Source of the DNA: Tetmemena sp. SeJ-2015
Taxonomy: Eukaryota > Ciliophora > Spirotrichea > Sporadotrichida > Oxytrichidae
DNA: 24,592 nt
Assembly: GCA_027382625.1 (NCBI GenBank)
Contig: JAJKFJ010021113.1
Coordinates: forward strand, 1 to 24,592
Direction of reading: 5' to 3'
Position 1 is the stretch's first letter, and each line of letters begins with the position of its first letter. Below, one piece after another: positions 1 through 9,689 of the stretch. The position numbers were made by a program, and so were the translations under genes. The notes beneath the pieces are model-generated. The model was not told the origin of the DNA, searched no databases, and worked only from the letters and a program-made list of their open reading frames with translations.

Positions 1-2
1 AC

Positions 3-242
3 CTGCCGATCTCAAAATTGACTAAGATGTAAATCATTCAAGGAATGCAGAAGCTTGCTATCGAGCAGATGCTTGACTTGGAGCAGATCATGCAGATTGT
101 GTACAGGAAGAGAAATTCGAAGCCACTAGTCGAAGCTATATCCTAAGCTATTCAAGAAGGGGACCAGATCAGATCGTTGAAAGACTTGAAGGATCAGATG
201 GTGGAGAAGGACTACAACAATCTAATAAAAAAGATTTCTTTT
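3..242 (+). CDS. Coding segment, 3' part, unidentified helical protein
   Basis: The frame beginning CTG at 3 reads a charged, helix-rich protein of about 80 codons, including LAIEQMLDLEQIMQIVYRKR and later LKDLKDQMVEKDYNNLIKK. Two TAA codons fall in frame where Gln fits (MQII near 33 and SQAI near 147), among CAA/CAG codons, so the ciliate Gln code is needed. The upstream part lies outside the window. Downstream, composition changes within a few codons of LIKK to almost pure A/T, with neither a TGA stop nor a convincing GT splice donor at the change. That is what an MDS/IES boundary in germline DNA would look like, although a decayed gene end is possible. I do not recognise the family. The short hydrophobic/charged periodicity suggests alpha helix, perhaps coiled coil. 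Confidence is good that it is coding, none for function. Confidence 0.65.
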
Positions 243-1234
243 TAGTTTACAAAAAGTCACTTGGAACAAAAAGGGGGTTTTTATATTTTTTAATCTGAAT
301 TAAATTTCTCAAAAAATTCACTAAATCCTGAAAATTAAAATTTAGTTGAGTTTTTTTTTACAATTCAATGTCAAATTATAAAGGTTTTAGATCATCATTT
401 TTATAGATTTTCTATGCGGAACGTAATTAGTTTTATTTTATTATACAGCTAAATTCTTTTGCCCTTTGGGAATTTTTTACAAAGTATTTTTAAATTTTGG
501 TTAATTAAAAAATGTCTTAGAATATGCTTTTTAATATTATTACCTTTAATTGGTTTTCTTTTAAATATTTTATATTTTTAAAGTGAATTTTGAAGATAGT
601 CTGAAGTTTAAATGGAATACAAAAATTGGTAGTAATCGTTTGAAATATAAATTATTTTATATCTAAATCAATAACTATAAAACTATGGTTTTTTAGATAT
701 TTAATTTTAAATCATTTTATATTGAAATATAAGCCAATGTTACAAAAATCATCTAATCTGAGCAGAGATGAGATGTTCATTTAAATAAACATTTTTATAT
801 TTTAAAATGAAATAAATTAAGAAATTATATTTATTCAATCTGAAATTAAATACGCTAAATCTAGTTTGCCTTAATTTAAAATGCTCTATTTAAGATGCTA
901 ATGAAAATAAGTAATTACTAATTTATTATTTATAGTAGAAAATTCATACTTTTTTTCTAAAAGAAACACTTATTGTGAAAGCTGAACATAATTAAACTGA
1001 AACTTAAGAAATTGAATAAGTTAAAATCTTACGATTTTTCTCAGTTTAAAATTACAATTATATATTATGCTAGTTTTTGAAAGGAAAAAATACGAATAAT
1101 TTATTGGAAAATTTAAAATAATTTCTATAAAGGAATCATTACATTTATTACAAATTCTTTTTTTTAAAAATTGATAAAGAATTGAAATTTATAAATAGTT
1201 TAGATAAATTATTTTATTAAAAATGAAATATGTA
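243..1234. other. AT-rich DNA, no gene seen
   Basis: About 1 kb of roughly four-fifths A/T with many short A and T runs. No open frame has protein-like composition on either strand. It could be IES-type or intergenic DNA. Confidence 0.6.
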
Positions 1235-1482
1235 AATATTGTTGAGAATTAAATAAAAACAATAATTTGTTAGAATAATAAGTTGGAAACTGCAACTTAT
1301 AAGAATAAAATTAGTAATTCACTGCCTCTACCTTTGCTGCTTGTTTAATAGCTTATCACATATTAAATAAGTTTCTTCTTAAATCATATTCATAGCACTG
1401 TTCAGCTGCGAGATATCATGCGCGTACTATCTATCTCCTTCATAATCATTTCCTTATTAAATTTAGTCAGTTACAATTCCAA
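1235..1482 (+). repeat. Dispersed repeat R1, copy 1
   Basis: This stretch aligns colinearly and in the same orientation with 12926-13168. Shared landmarks are GTTGAGAATTAAAT, then AACTGCAACTT, a CTGCTTGTTTAATAGC-like block, GTTTCTTCTT, and GCGAGATATCATG against GTGAGATATGATT. Divergence and small indels are high, so the copies are old. A weaker match continues to about 1620 (13300 in the other copy). No coding frame is shared by the two copies. It is more complex in sequence than its AT-rich flanks, as expected for a mobile or duplicated repeat. Confidence 0.7.
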
Positions 1483-2376
1483 ACTGAACGCTAACACACA
1501 CAAAGTTTGCAAAAATATTTAGTTTAAGAATTTCATGCAGAATCGAATTGTATAATTATTATAAAAATCTGAGATAGTTCAGCTGTTCCTAATTTTCTCT
1601 ATTTTAATTTAATGTATAAATTAATTTTATTTTCGCTTAATTTCCATAATATTTATAAGACTCCTGAATTATAATGCTCAATATTTTTTCATAATCAAAA
1701 ATTAAAAAATAAATTTTATTAAAACTTCATTCATTTAAATTATAATATAAGATTATTTATTAACATAAAATGAGCTTTGTTAATATAACCTTAAAATCTA
1801 AAACAATCGCTTTATTATAAATGAATAATTATAATATTTCTATAAAAAGTATAAAATATAAAAGTATTTAGAGGTTTTCATTTTATAATATATAGTATAT
1901 CTTATTAAAAGATTTATTCAGACTTATTTCTTTTATTTAAAGGCAAGAAAATATTAAGCTTGATAAAATTCCCTTATTAATTTCTTTTGTGTGAGTTTCT
2001 TTAATTTAATATATTATTGGTATTTTACCTTCTATATTCTTTTGATATATGCAAATATAATACTTTTGCTTTTCATATTCGTACAACCCATTAATATAGT
2101 TGATAGAATAATGAATTAACCAAAACTTATTAATCTTATTAAAGTATAAAATAACATTCAATTTTCCATCAAGCAGCAAAGAATATACTTTAAAAGCTTA
2201 TAAAATATTCTTAATAAAATTAGATCTCTTTCCATAAGTTTTATAGTTACAATTTGCTTTTAAAAAAATTACTTAGTCAGTAGTTAAAGTTTATTAACAA
2301 TACTATTTGAATTTAATTTTTAATTTGTTCAATTTTCTATTATAAGTAATGCTTTTAAATTCTTGAGATTTATTAA
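1483..2376. other. AT-rich DNA, no gene seen
   Basis: The first about 140 bases are a decaying continuation of repeat R1. The remainder is A/T-rich with no composition-supported coding frame on either strand. Confidence 0.55.
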
Positions 2377-2670
2377 CTGGCTGCATCTCCCAAAGATAGC
2401 GAAAACCTTTTTTTAATATCATATCTAAAAAGAAGAGAACTTAAAGGACTTAGAAGAAGATCGGAATCAATAACAAGTAAGCAAAAATATGGACATAGGT
2501 TTAGAGGTAGATGGAAAGTTATGACAGAATTAGAATTATTAAATAAAAATATATTTACCTTTTATAAGAGAATGATGCACAAATTAAATAATTTATCATC
2601 AAAAATATTATGTTTAAATGAAAAAATAAATGTATTTAAATTAAAAAATAAATTGCTAATAAATTATTAA
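2377..2670 (+). CDS. Possible short ORF, stop-free even in the standard code
   Basis: The frame from CTG at 2377 to TAA at 2668 has 97 codons without TAA, TAG or TGA. That is notable in DNA this AT-rich, where all three should be frequent. It reads a very basic protein, for example LKRRELKGLRRRSESITSK, then a Lys/Asn/Leu-rich tail; all Arg codons are AGA/AGG. The first good ATG is at about 2521 (VMTELELLNK), giving a 50-residue product. A neighbouring frame is also open when TAR is read as Gln (ENLKDLEEDRNQQQ), so the true frame is not settled. The purine-rich stretch at 2430-2530 could simply be biased DNA. No family recognised. Confidence 0.25.
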   Translation: MAASPKDSENLFLISYLKRRELKGLRRRSESITSKQKYGHRFRGRWKVMTELELLNKNIFTFYKRMMHKLNNLSSKILCLNEKINVFKLKNKLLINY

Positions 2671-3507
2671 ATCCTATTTTATATGTGCTTAATCTTTTAT
2701 TCTAAATATTATTATTTGAATATATAAGTCTAAAATGTCTTTCTATTTCATAATTTAAATAGGTAAATCTCCCAAGTATTTTAGTAACTTTTTATTATGA
2801 AAATTATTTACCTGTTATTTAAAATGGTTAAAGAAAGAATTAATTTTAATTCTTTCTTGGAAAATATTTTAACTTATTTAAAATAGAGATTCTTCTTCTA
2901 TATTTCTAGAATAAGCAGCAATAAAGTTACTACTTACAATGAATTAAAATAGCAAATTAATTTAAATACCTAGATTATAAATTGCTTAGAATTAATTCCT
3001 AATAAAATAAATAATATTTTAATAGATTTATTCATCAAATACTTTTTAAGTTCTATATTTATTATAATGGTGTCCTCTTGTTAATTTTAAAATTAAATTA
3101 CAAATATGATTGTTAATAATAAATAATTCATTTAAATTTATATAATTCGAGTTTTAATATTCTTATTTTCTTTATTATATCAACTAAATTACTTACTCAT
3201 GTATTTGAGAAAAATCTTTGCAATGACAAATTTTAATAGATCATAATACCCCCCGCCAGCTAAAAATTGATTAAATAATTCTATTTTCAAAAAATTAATT
3301 ATTCTCTTAAATAATATTTATCTATTTACTCATAATTAATCATAAATGAAAGATGTGGAATTTAAATATAAATATTAGGTTAGAAAAAAATATTGGGAGA
3401 TTTTATGAAAAAGAAGAGAATACTCTTCAATAAAATTGCAAATTAGATGCACCAAGATAGTCTTTGGCCAAATTTTATTTATTATTATTAAATTAGAAAT
3501 TTAAAAA
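2671..3507. other. AT-rich DNA, no gene seen
   Basis: A/T-rich with short runs and no protein-like frame. A short CCCCCCGCC cluster sits near 3250 without any recognisable context. Confidence 0.55.
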
Positions 3508-3970
3508 TTCGGGACGCACACGACCGGCAAGCCCCAGCCCCCTTTCCCTGAAGGTTTTTGTTTAAACCCGTTGGCGGGGTGGGTGAGGCTTAAAAGAGGC
3601 AAGGTAAGGAACCCGAACCCGGGGGAAGGTGGTGACTCCCCTGGAGAGAAAATCAAAGGTGGTTTCCACTCCCCTCCTATCCTGTTAACGTGGAGGGATG
3701 TAATTTATGGAAAAACACTCGTCATGAGCTGGACAGCAAAAGCCAGCGCTACGGACAGCGACTTGCTTGGTCCGAAGCTACGGTTTTTTTTTTCCCCTTT
3801 TGGGTTTTTTTGATGGTCGCAGAAGCCGGGGGCTTCTCTCAGAATGTGAGGGGGGGGGTGCCATGTTTAATTTTCCTATTCGGCGGGTGTTTGTGTCTCA
3901 GATAATCGTAACACAATATATTGAGTCAGGGTCTATTTTTTTATCCCGGGGGCCCTTTAATTTCCCCTTT
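3508..3970. other. GC-rich homopolymer island of unknown nature
   Basis: An abrupt island of about 460 bases with much higher G+C than either flank, crowded with runs of one base: a G run of nine near 3850, T9 then C4 near 3785-3800, and repeated CCCC/GGGG blocks. The stretch 3690-3785 has less of this and could encode a short peptide (KNTRHELDSKSQRYGQRL), but neighbouring frames are disrupted and no family is recognised. The run pattern resembles weakly corrected single-molecule reads, so base-level sequence here should not be trusted. It may be a damaged coding segment, foreign sequence or an assembly patch. Confidence 0.45.
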
Positions 3971-4332
3971 AATTATTAATTTTATGTCTCTCAATAAAAT
4001 AAAATATAGAGGAAGTAATCTGCAGCAACATACTGCAAATTCTGAATTTGTTATTTCAGAGGTTTTTTAATTTTTAAAATTAGAATACTTAAAACCAAAA
4101 TAAAAAAATTATAAGTAAATTACACTATAAATTTTTTACATTATTTGTTGATATAAAACATTATTGAAAAATTAGAAAAAAAGCAATTAATTCAAATGGT
4201 TTAAATCACCTAAATTAATAATTTCTTTTTTGGGTTTGTTTTAAAAAAAAACAGAAGTTTAAATAACCTTATCAAAAAAATACAAGTTTATGAATTAGTC
4301 CTCTGATCAGTACTTCTATATATTCTGGCAGT
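3971..4332. other. AT-rich spacer
   Basis: A/T-rich spacer between the GC-rich island and the minus-strand gene block. Complexity rises from about 4300. No gene or RNA was identified. Confidence 0.55.
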
Positions 4333-4920
4333 TCAGACGTCCTTCTATTTGTTCTTTTCATCAGTCTCTTTATTGCCCCCTACATCAACCTTCACATCCT
4401 CTCCCAGCACTTTTTGCTTATGTGCGGGTCCGATCCTTTTACAAAGCTCTCCGATGTTTTGCTCGCTTGAAATTCACAAATCAGTTACTTGTGCTTCCCA
4501 TGCCTCTTCAGCCCTTTGCTCTCGGCTATATACAGCATGAGACAAGTAAGATGGAGATGAAATTAGTGATATCTACAAAGAATGAGAAATTACCTTAGAA
4601 TTCTTAAGTGCAAAGTTTGGACCTCGCCAATTCGCATCATATAATTTTAAGGATCTTAATTAGCTTAGGAAGCATTTGAGAACTTACACTTTAAGCATGC
4701 TTCGCACTATTCCGTAGCATTTCTGAAACTCGATGTCCTCCGTTGATCCTAATGCTTTCAAATGTTTTTTGACGTGCCTACCCCAATGATCCCCAGAGAT
4801 TTTTTTCGCTTCAGCTACTGGCATCCAATGAAGCAGCAATGCTTGTTGAAGGAGCCACACCTATCCTTCACTGACTCCTTTTGAGCTGGCTCTTGAGCTG
4901 GCCACCAATGCTTACTTGTT
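4333..4920 (-). CDS. Unidentified protein, C-terminal segment, with one in-frame TGA
   Basis: One minus-strand frame runs from about 4920 to a TGA at 4333-4335 and reads like protein throughout: VWLLQQALLLHWMPVAEAKK, HWGRHVKKHLKALGSTEDIE, YSREQRAEEAWEAQVTDL, then GEDVKVDVGGNKETDEK. TAA/TAG occur as Gln. A single TGA at 4474-4476 interrupts it after VTDL, yet coding character continues beyond. It is therefore either the true end, a Trp codon, or an error. Two GT...AG stretches (about 33 nt near 4651-4683 and 21 nt near 4573-4593) could be very short introns. Both are multiples of three and contain no TGA, so read-through is equally possible. The AL..HW...W.. pattern loosely recalls a SANT/Myb-like helix bundle, but I cannot support a name. 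It is probably part of one gene with the upstream minus-strand segments, broken by frameshifts. Confidence 0.6.
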
Positions 4921-5130
4921 TCATGCTCACTGATTTCGACACCGAGGCAGGAGGCGAGGTCGGATTCGTCGCCTTTCGCCTAGCTAATAGCTTTGTTCTG
5001 CTGTCTCACCCTTTCCTTTTTGTGGATGACTCTATCTTAGTCTGAGCCTTTGTTTGCTTCGCTCTCATCAGCTTGGCTCGGGACTTTCTCCTCCTGATGT
5101 GTAGGCTAGAGCAATTTCCTGCCTTCTCCT
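4861..5130 (-). CDS. Charged low-complexity linker coding segment (frame uncertain)
   Basis: Between the acetyltransferase-like segment and the C-terminal segment, the minus strand stays GC-richer than the surroundings. One frame, in phase with the acetyltransferase motifs, is free of TGA from about 5132 to 4761 and reads a hydrophilic linker such as DESEANKGSDQDRVIHKKER and QQNKAISQAKGDESD, with TAA and TAG as Gln. Alternative frames read Lys/Arg-rich sequence (RRRKSRAKLMRAKQTKAQTK), so the correct frame is not certain. A frameshift near 4880-4930 would be needed to join it to the downstream frame. The composition suggests a disordered, possibly nuclear, region rather than a folded domain. 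Confidence 0.35.
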
Positions 5131-5138
5131 CATGCTTT

Positions 5139-5813
5139 TCAACGTCTGTTTAGTTTTGAATGCCGACAAGAAAGAAAGCCTTCTTGCTGGGGGTTAAACC
5201 CTTTTTTTGGGTTGGTGCGAATTGCGAGATTCTACTTCAAAAAAATTTTTTCCCAACTTTTCCCAAGATCTCCATCCTCTGGATACACTTTTCCCTTTCC
5301 CGACCACTCCAAGCTCCTTACCTAAGCGAAAGTCTGAGTGAACCCATCTTTGAAGAACCCCGTTGCTGCTTTTATTAGGCCAGCCCCAGCTATCTTTTAC
5401 TGTACACTTCCTGGGCATTTTCAGCTTCATCTTAAAAATTTTCCATAGCCTTGTCCTTTGAATTCAGTCCTGGTTGCCATGTGAAAAATGTAGCAGTTCA
5501 AGTCATTCGCGAGCTCCCCAACGTAGAAAGCCGCTGCAAATACTAGTCCAACTGTGTTGCGGCCTACCTTCATCCTCTTGAGAGCTTTGCCAGTTAGATA
5601 GCCTCTTTGGGTGCAAGTTAGAGTAGCCGCCTTGATCTTGGGAAAAAATTTATGGATATGTGGGAAAGTCTTCCCAGATCAGCCTACTATGATTTCGTAT
5701 CCCTGTTTAAAAGAAGTCTGAGGGGTCCAAGTGGATTTGGGTAGTTTGATGATGAGAGCTAGAGCTAAAGTTCTAGTACTTCTCAATCTCTGTAATAAGA
5801 TAACTTTCCATTT
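5139..5813 (-). CDS. GNAT-family acetyltransferase-like segment, frame-broken
   Basis: On the minus strand the frame starting near 5813 reads LRSTRTLALALIIKLPKSTW, ...QGYEIIVG, ...GYLTGKALKRMKVGRNTVGL, then the key region ATRTEFKGQGYGKFL. The Q-G-Y-G run matches the acetyl-CoA-binding motif A (Q/R-x-x-G-x-G/A) of GNAT N-acetyltransferases. About 25 codons later AATGFFKDGF in the same frame fits the GNAT motif B region. Between them the protein sense moves one frame (DEAENAQEVYSKR) and returns, implying two compensating 1-base indels near 5435 and 5395, both beside A/T runs. One TGA lies in frame at 5679-5681. There is no ATG in the motif frame; an ATG at 5811 is in another frame, and AT-rich DNA starts immediately upstream. 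It may be an MDS or a 5'-truncated exon. Substrate unknown. The frame runs on to a TGA at 5139-5141. Confidence 0.6.
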
Positions 5814-5981
5814 TTAAATTAAAAACAAACCCCGAATTAAATTTAAGCAATTATTAATTTATTGCCTGTTATTTAAACACATTTGAATTAAATGTCTTTT
5901 TCACTGATTTTCTCAATAGTTAAGTTCCCTACTTTAATTATTTGGGAAAAATAATAAGAATTAAATTATAATGTTGCTAAA

Positions 5982-6211
5982 ATGGATGACTCGCAAATCC
6001 CAAGCCAACTTGCTCAAGGAACGAGAGTGATTTCTTCTTTTTAGAATCCATAAAACGAGGAGAATCAATTTATGAAACTCACAAAATAAGGATGAGCCTA
6101 TACACCTACGGTATGATGACTACAGACAAAAGAGTAGGTGGCCTGCTAGTGGTATAAGCATGGAGTTTCGACAACAAGAAAAAGGAAAATATATGTCTAA
6201 AAGGCGCACAT
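5982..6211 (+). CDS. N-terminal coding segment with probable 1-base frameshift
   Basis: An ATG at 5982 in an A-rich context opens a 37-codon frame, MDDSQIPSQLAQGTRVISSF then QNPQNEENQFMKLTKQ, with TAG and TAA as Gln, ending at TGA 6093. Protein-like sequence then continues one base out of register: KIRMSLYTYGMMTTDKRV, GGLLVVQAWSFDNKKKE, up to about 6211. The change falls at a run of four A at 6083-6086 (cacaaaataagg), so one missing A would join the two parts. The second part uses no CGN Arg codons, as expected for ciliates. A third frame is open only if TGA is sense. No family recognised. It could be a first MDS or first exon, with AT-rich DNA on both sides. Confidence 0.45.
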
Positions 6212-6407
6212 TAATAAATATAAATCTTTATAAGGTCCAAATGGAATTTTTTTCTTCGCAGATTTCATACACCCAGCATTTTTGTTGTATAGTCTTTACA
6301 GTTGATGTCAAAATATCAAAAAATTGCTAATATGGCTCAGAATTTAGAACAAATCAATTTAATCTATAAAGTTAATCAGTTTTTTTAATTTAATTTTTTG
6401 CACAAAA

Positions 6408-6539
6408 ATGGGAGGCAAATTATCAATGCTTATCAATTGTGAGCAAAAAGAATACTTAGAGCTTTAGAAGGACAAAATTAGAAAGATCATGGATTGTGGA
6501 AGTTAAGAATCGTATATATAATCCCCTATTAATGTATGA
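6408..6539 (+). CDS. Short ORF with N-myristoylation signature
   Basis: ATG at 6408, preceded by an A run as is usual at ciliate starts, opens a 43-codon frame ending at TGA 6537-6539. The N-terminus MGGKLSMLINCEQ matches the N-myristoylation consensus (Met-Gly at 1-2, Ser at 6). The middle is strongly charged (KEYLELQKDKIRKIMDCG) and the end is QESYIQSP. Three Gln codons are TAG or TAA beside one CAA. Cys near residue 11 could serve as a second lipidation site. Either this is a complete small membrane-anchored protein or the first segment of a longer gene, since AT-rich DNA begins directly after it. The function call rests only on the N-terminal pattern. Confidence 0.45.
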
Positions 6540-8781
6540 CTTTCAAAAATAAATAATCTAAAAATATAAAATGATATTGAGCTTATTTATATTCTTAATC
6601 CTATTTTAAAATTACATAATTATCTTAATTCTCGATTCAATTTAATAATTTAGGTTTTTAATTAAAACGAAAAGTATGCAATGCAAATCTTCATCCATTA
6701 TTCACTATCACACTTGCTACCTTATTCCTTCAAAAAGGTGGAGAAGAATATTCTCAAATTTAATCAAATTATTTTCAAAATCTGTACATGTTCTACTAAG
6801 TTCTTTGTTATCTTTGTATTTCTAATTATAAATAAACTTGTTTAAATGAAAAATTATGTATATATTTGTTGTGTAATTGCAATTTTAGCTTTTATGTTTC
6901 TTGGAATGCAGATTTATAGTGTAATTTTTTAATTATTAATTTAAATTAACATAAGGAGAAGAATAATAAGCTTATTAATTCCTTCTTAATTCTTAAATGC
7001 TTATATAAAAATAAAAAGCATAAAGCAATATCTATATTTTCAATATAAATAATATTTATTCTTTTAAACTAAACATATAAATAATGAAGCTTTATTTCTA
7101 ACTATATTAATGAATTTTATTTTAACTTAATAAAGAATTTAATTTAAACTTAAGAAAAAATGAAATGAAATTTAATTAAAAAAATATGAAGATAAATTCA
7201 TATGAAATATAAACTTAAACTTCGTTTTTAAAAAAGTTTTCTTAATTCTTTAATTAAATTTAGGTAATATAATTCTAAAATATATTAAAAGCATTATCGC
7301 TTCCTATTTTTCACTATTTTAAAATGATAAATATCTTATGCTTAACTAATAATCTAATTTATTTATAATATATTTTCAATTTATATATTTTACTTGTCTT
7401 GACAAATTTTTAAATTATGAAAAAATTTAGACTAAACTTTAATGTTCCTCCTTCAATTATAAGATATAATCAAGTACTTCATAGAAGATGAGATATCAAG
7501 AATAAGAAATTTTGATTATTTCTATTTATTTAAATTCTGAGACGAGAAAATAATTTTTTATTTTACTTATTTTTGTATTTGATATTTTTCTTCTCCTCTG
7601 AAATATTTATTTAAATTTTTATTAATTTTATTTATTCTGTTTCTATTATTAATTCGTTGCTCTAACAATATCTGAATGAACTATAGATTGTTGATAATTG
7701 ACATTTGAATGTTAAGTTATTTTAATTTATGATTATAGATTTTAATATTGTATAAGTCATATAAAGTATTTTTAAGTTATATTTCTGATTTATTGAATTA
7801 AAAGAGATGGTGAAATACACATCTTTATCTTCTTATAATAATTATTTTTTACCATTAAGAATTTAATTTTAAATATACGGAAGATATTGCAACCCTTTTG
7901 TGCGAGCATTATACTTCATTTATAGTCCATTCTTGCTTTAAAAAGCATATTATAAGGAAGTTAACAAGGTTTTAAATTATTTCTCAGCGTATTTCTAATT
8001 TTTCATCTGCAGAATTAAATAATTTAATCGAGCTAATTATAAAATTATTTAATTTTTAATCTTAGCTTGGAATTGCAGATAGATTTTAATTTACTTAATT
8101 AATAGGAATATTTAAATTCAGAATTTAACTTTAATTTAATTTTTATGACTTTTAATTTCTTAATAATATTTTCCGAGATATAATTACGAATCTCTTTACG
8201 AGAAGCAGTCGATGGATATAAAATCAATATTGATTAAGCCTTTGCTCTAAGTTATAAATAATATGTTGCTATTAAAAAGAATACTTTAATAAAGTAGATG
8301 TTTCGATAATCGAAGACTTAGTGTCTAAAAGTTTAAAAATATATTATTATTAAATTCAAGAAGTTTATTTGACAGTCGAGACAAACAAAACTTTTATTTT
8401 ACTTAAAAAAAGTATAATAAAATAACAAATAAGACAATTAAGATTTTATTGAGTTTTTTCATTTATAAAATTTTTTAAATCTACAATCATAACTTAAGAA
8501 AGCTTAGCCATTTACTATAAGCAAAGCAATTTTTTGAATTATTAATTAATAATAAGAAACTCATAATTTCTACTTTACTCTGCTAAGTTTTAAATTAAAT
8601 TGATTTATAGCTTAGCAGAATAGATCAATTAAGCTGCACAAAATTTAATTTAGGCTATTTCAAAATTCAAATTATTTCAAAATTCTCCCAGATCCACTGC
8701 TCTAGTTCATTAATATAAGTTAATCTTTATATATTTATTTTTTTAATTAAACAATCACATTATTTTTTATTTATAAAGATT
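6540..8781. other. Long AT-rich stretch, no gene seen
   Basis: About 2.2 kb of A/T-rich sequence. Some stretches (7440-7500, 8190-8320) are slightly more complex, but no frame has protein-like composition and I found no RNA gene or clear repeat. It resembles the other AT-rich spacers in the window. Confidence 0.55.
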
Positions 8782-9060
8782 ATGAGAGTGCCATTTAGTG
8801 AACTCTATGAGGCATCCTAATTAAGAAATCTGATGCAGAAAGTATGCTCTATTGATTAGGATCCCCCCAAAAACCTAAGACAACTAAGTGACTGGCAACT
8901 TAGGCCTTCAGTTATTGAGATATTGAACGGTTGGGAATAATAGCAAATAATTTTAGTAATGTCCCTCATGAGGATATTGTCTCTGGCCCTTCATCTTCAA
9001 GTGCTTACGAGTAGAGAGTACTGCGATGCACTGAGAGGAGCTCATCCAAAAGAACTTTAA
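8782..9060 (+). CDS. Possible coding segment, frame uncertain
   Basis: From ATG at 8782 a TGA-free frame of 93 codons (TAR as Gln) reads MRVPFSELYEASQLRNLMQK, DPPKNLRQLSDWQLRPSVIE, then a hydrophobic part. From about 8930 another frame looks at least as good (SNVPHEDIVSGPSSSSAYEQ), so a frameshift or chance openness cannot be excluded. The stretch is clearly richer in G+C than its flanks. It abuts the repeat block starting near 9057 that recurs at 14225, and the repeat's other copy does not preserve this frame. No family recognised. Confidence 0.25.
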
Positions 9061-9180
9061 CTAAAGGGCATTTTTCATAGCCATATTATAAAGTCATTTT
9101 AGCTCCTTATATATAATCTTCCTCTACAGGCTATATTTAATAATATTTAAAGTTATTTAATTAAGCACGATCTCAAGTTT
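9057..9180 (+). repeat. Long repeat R2, 5' block, copy A
   Basis: Aligns in the same orientation with 14225-14345. Landmarks are GGCATTTTTCATAGCCATATT against GGATATTTAATACTCATATT, then TATATAATCTT(C/A)CTCT shared almost exactly, and AAGCACGATCTCAAGTT against AAACACAATTTCTAGTT. The homology is degenerate with small indels and continues weakly to about 9330. It precedes the main R2 block by about 0.5 kb here and about 1.7 kb in copy B. Confidence 0.65.
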
Positions 9181-9689
9181 TTTTTCTCTCGAGAAATCTA
9201 AATTTTTATAAATCTGATTTTCTCCTCCACTTCAAATCTATTTAAATTTATTTTATATTAAACGATATCTCTTTACAAAACAAACAAAAATACTATCAAA
9301 AATCTTTACGATTTAGTTTCTGAATACAAATTCAAAAGACATTATAAATATTATATTATCTTTGTAATTATAAAAAAAAATAAATGAAATAAGTAAGTAA
9401 GGATATATTTTTATAATTCTTGCACAAAAAACATTATGGGATGAATATGATTAGTGAATTACAAATTACAAATAATAGTTTATTTAAACACAGAGACTCA
9501 GCTGTACCGAATAATATTTTAAATCCGCGTTTGCCTATCTCTTGGAGATATTTCTTTTGTTTTATCTACTCTATTCTTTATTTGGTTTGGGCAAATTTAG
9601 TTTATATGTGCCAATGCTCTGACTCTATAGGTTTTTTGTAAAACATTTTGGCTGCTATTTGCTAAAGCTTACCTTGATCATCTATCTTA
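9181..9689. other. AT-rich interval inside repeat region, no firm gene
   Basis: Apart from weak continuation of the R2 5' block, this holds a frame at 9420-9641 that is open in the standard code but begins with TTG and contains no motif, so I do not call it a gene. It does not align with the corresponding, longer interval of copy B. Confidence 0.4.

Noticed and set aside
3571..3979. Three overlapping plus-strand ORFs of 70-80 residues in the GC-rich island
   Set aside because: They overlap in different frames, are rich in Phe/Gly from base runs, lack motifs, and one starts at TTG. They look like by-products of the homopolymer-rich sequence.
4573..4683. Two candidate very short introns (33 and 21 nt, GT...AG)
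   Set aside because: Both are multiples of three without TGA, so the frame reads through equally well. Kept only as a note in the gene entry.
9420..9641. 73-residue plus-strand ORF
   Set aside because: Starts at TTG, ends at TAA which is not a stop in this code, has no motif, and lies in a repeat-associated AT-rich interval.
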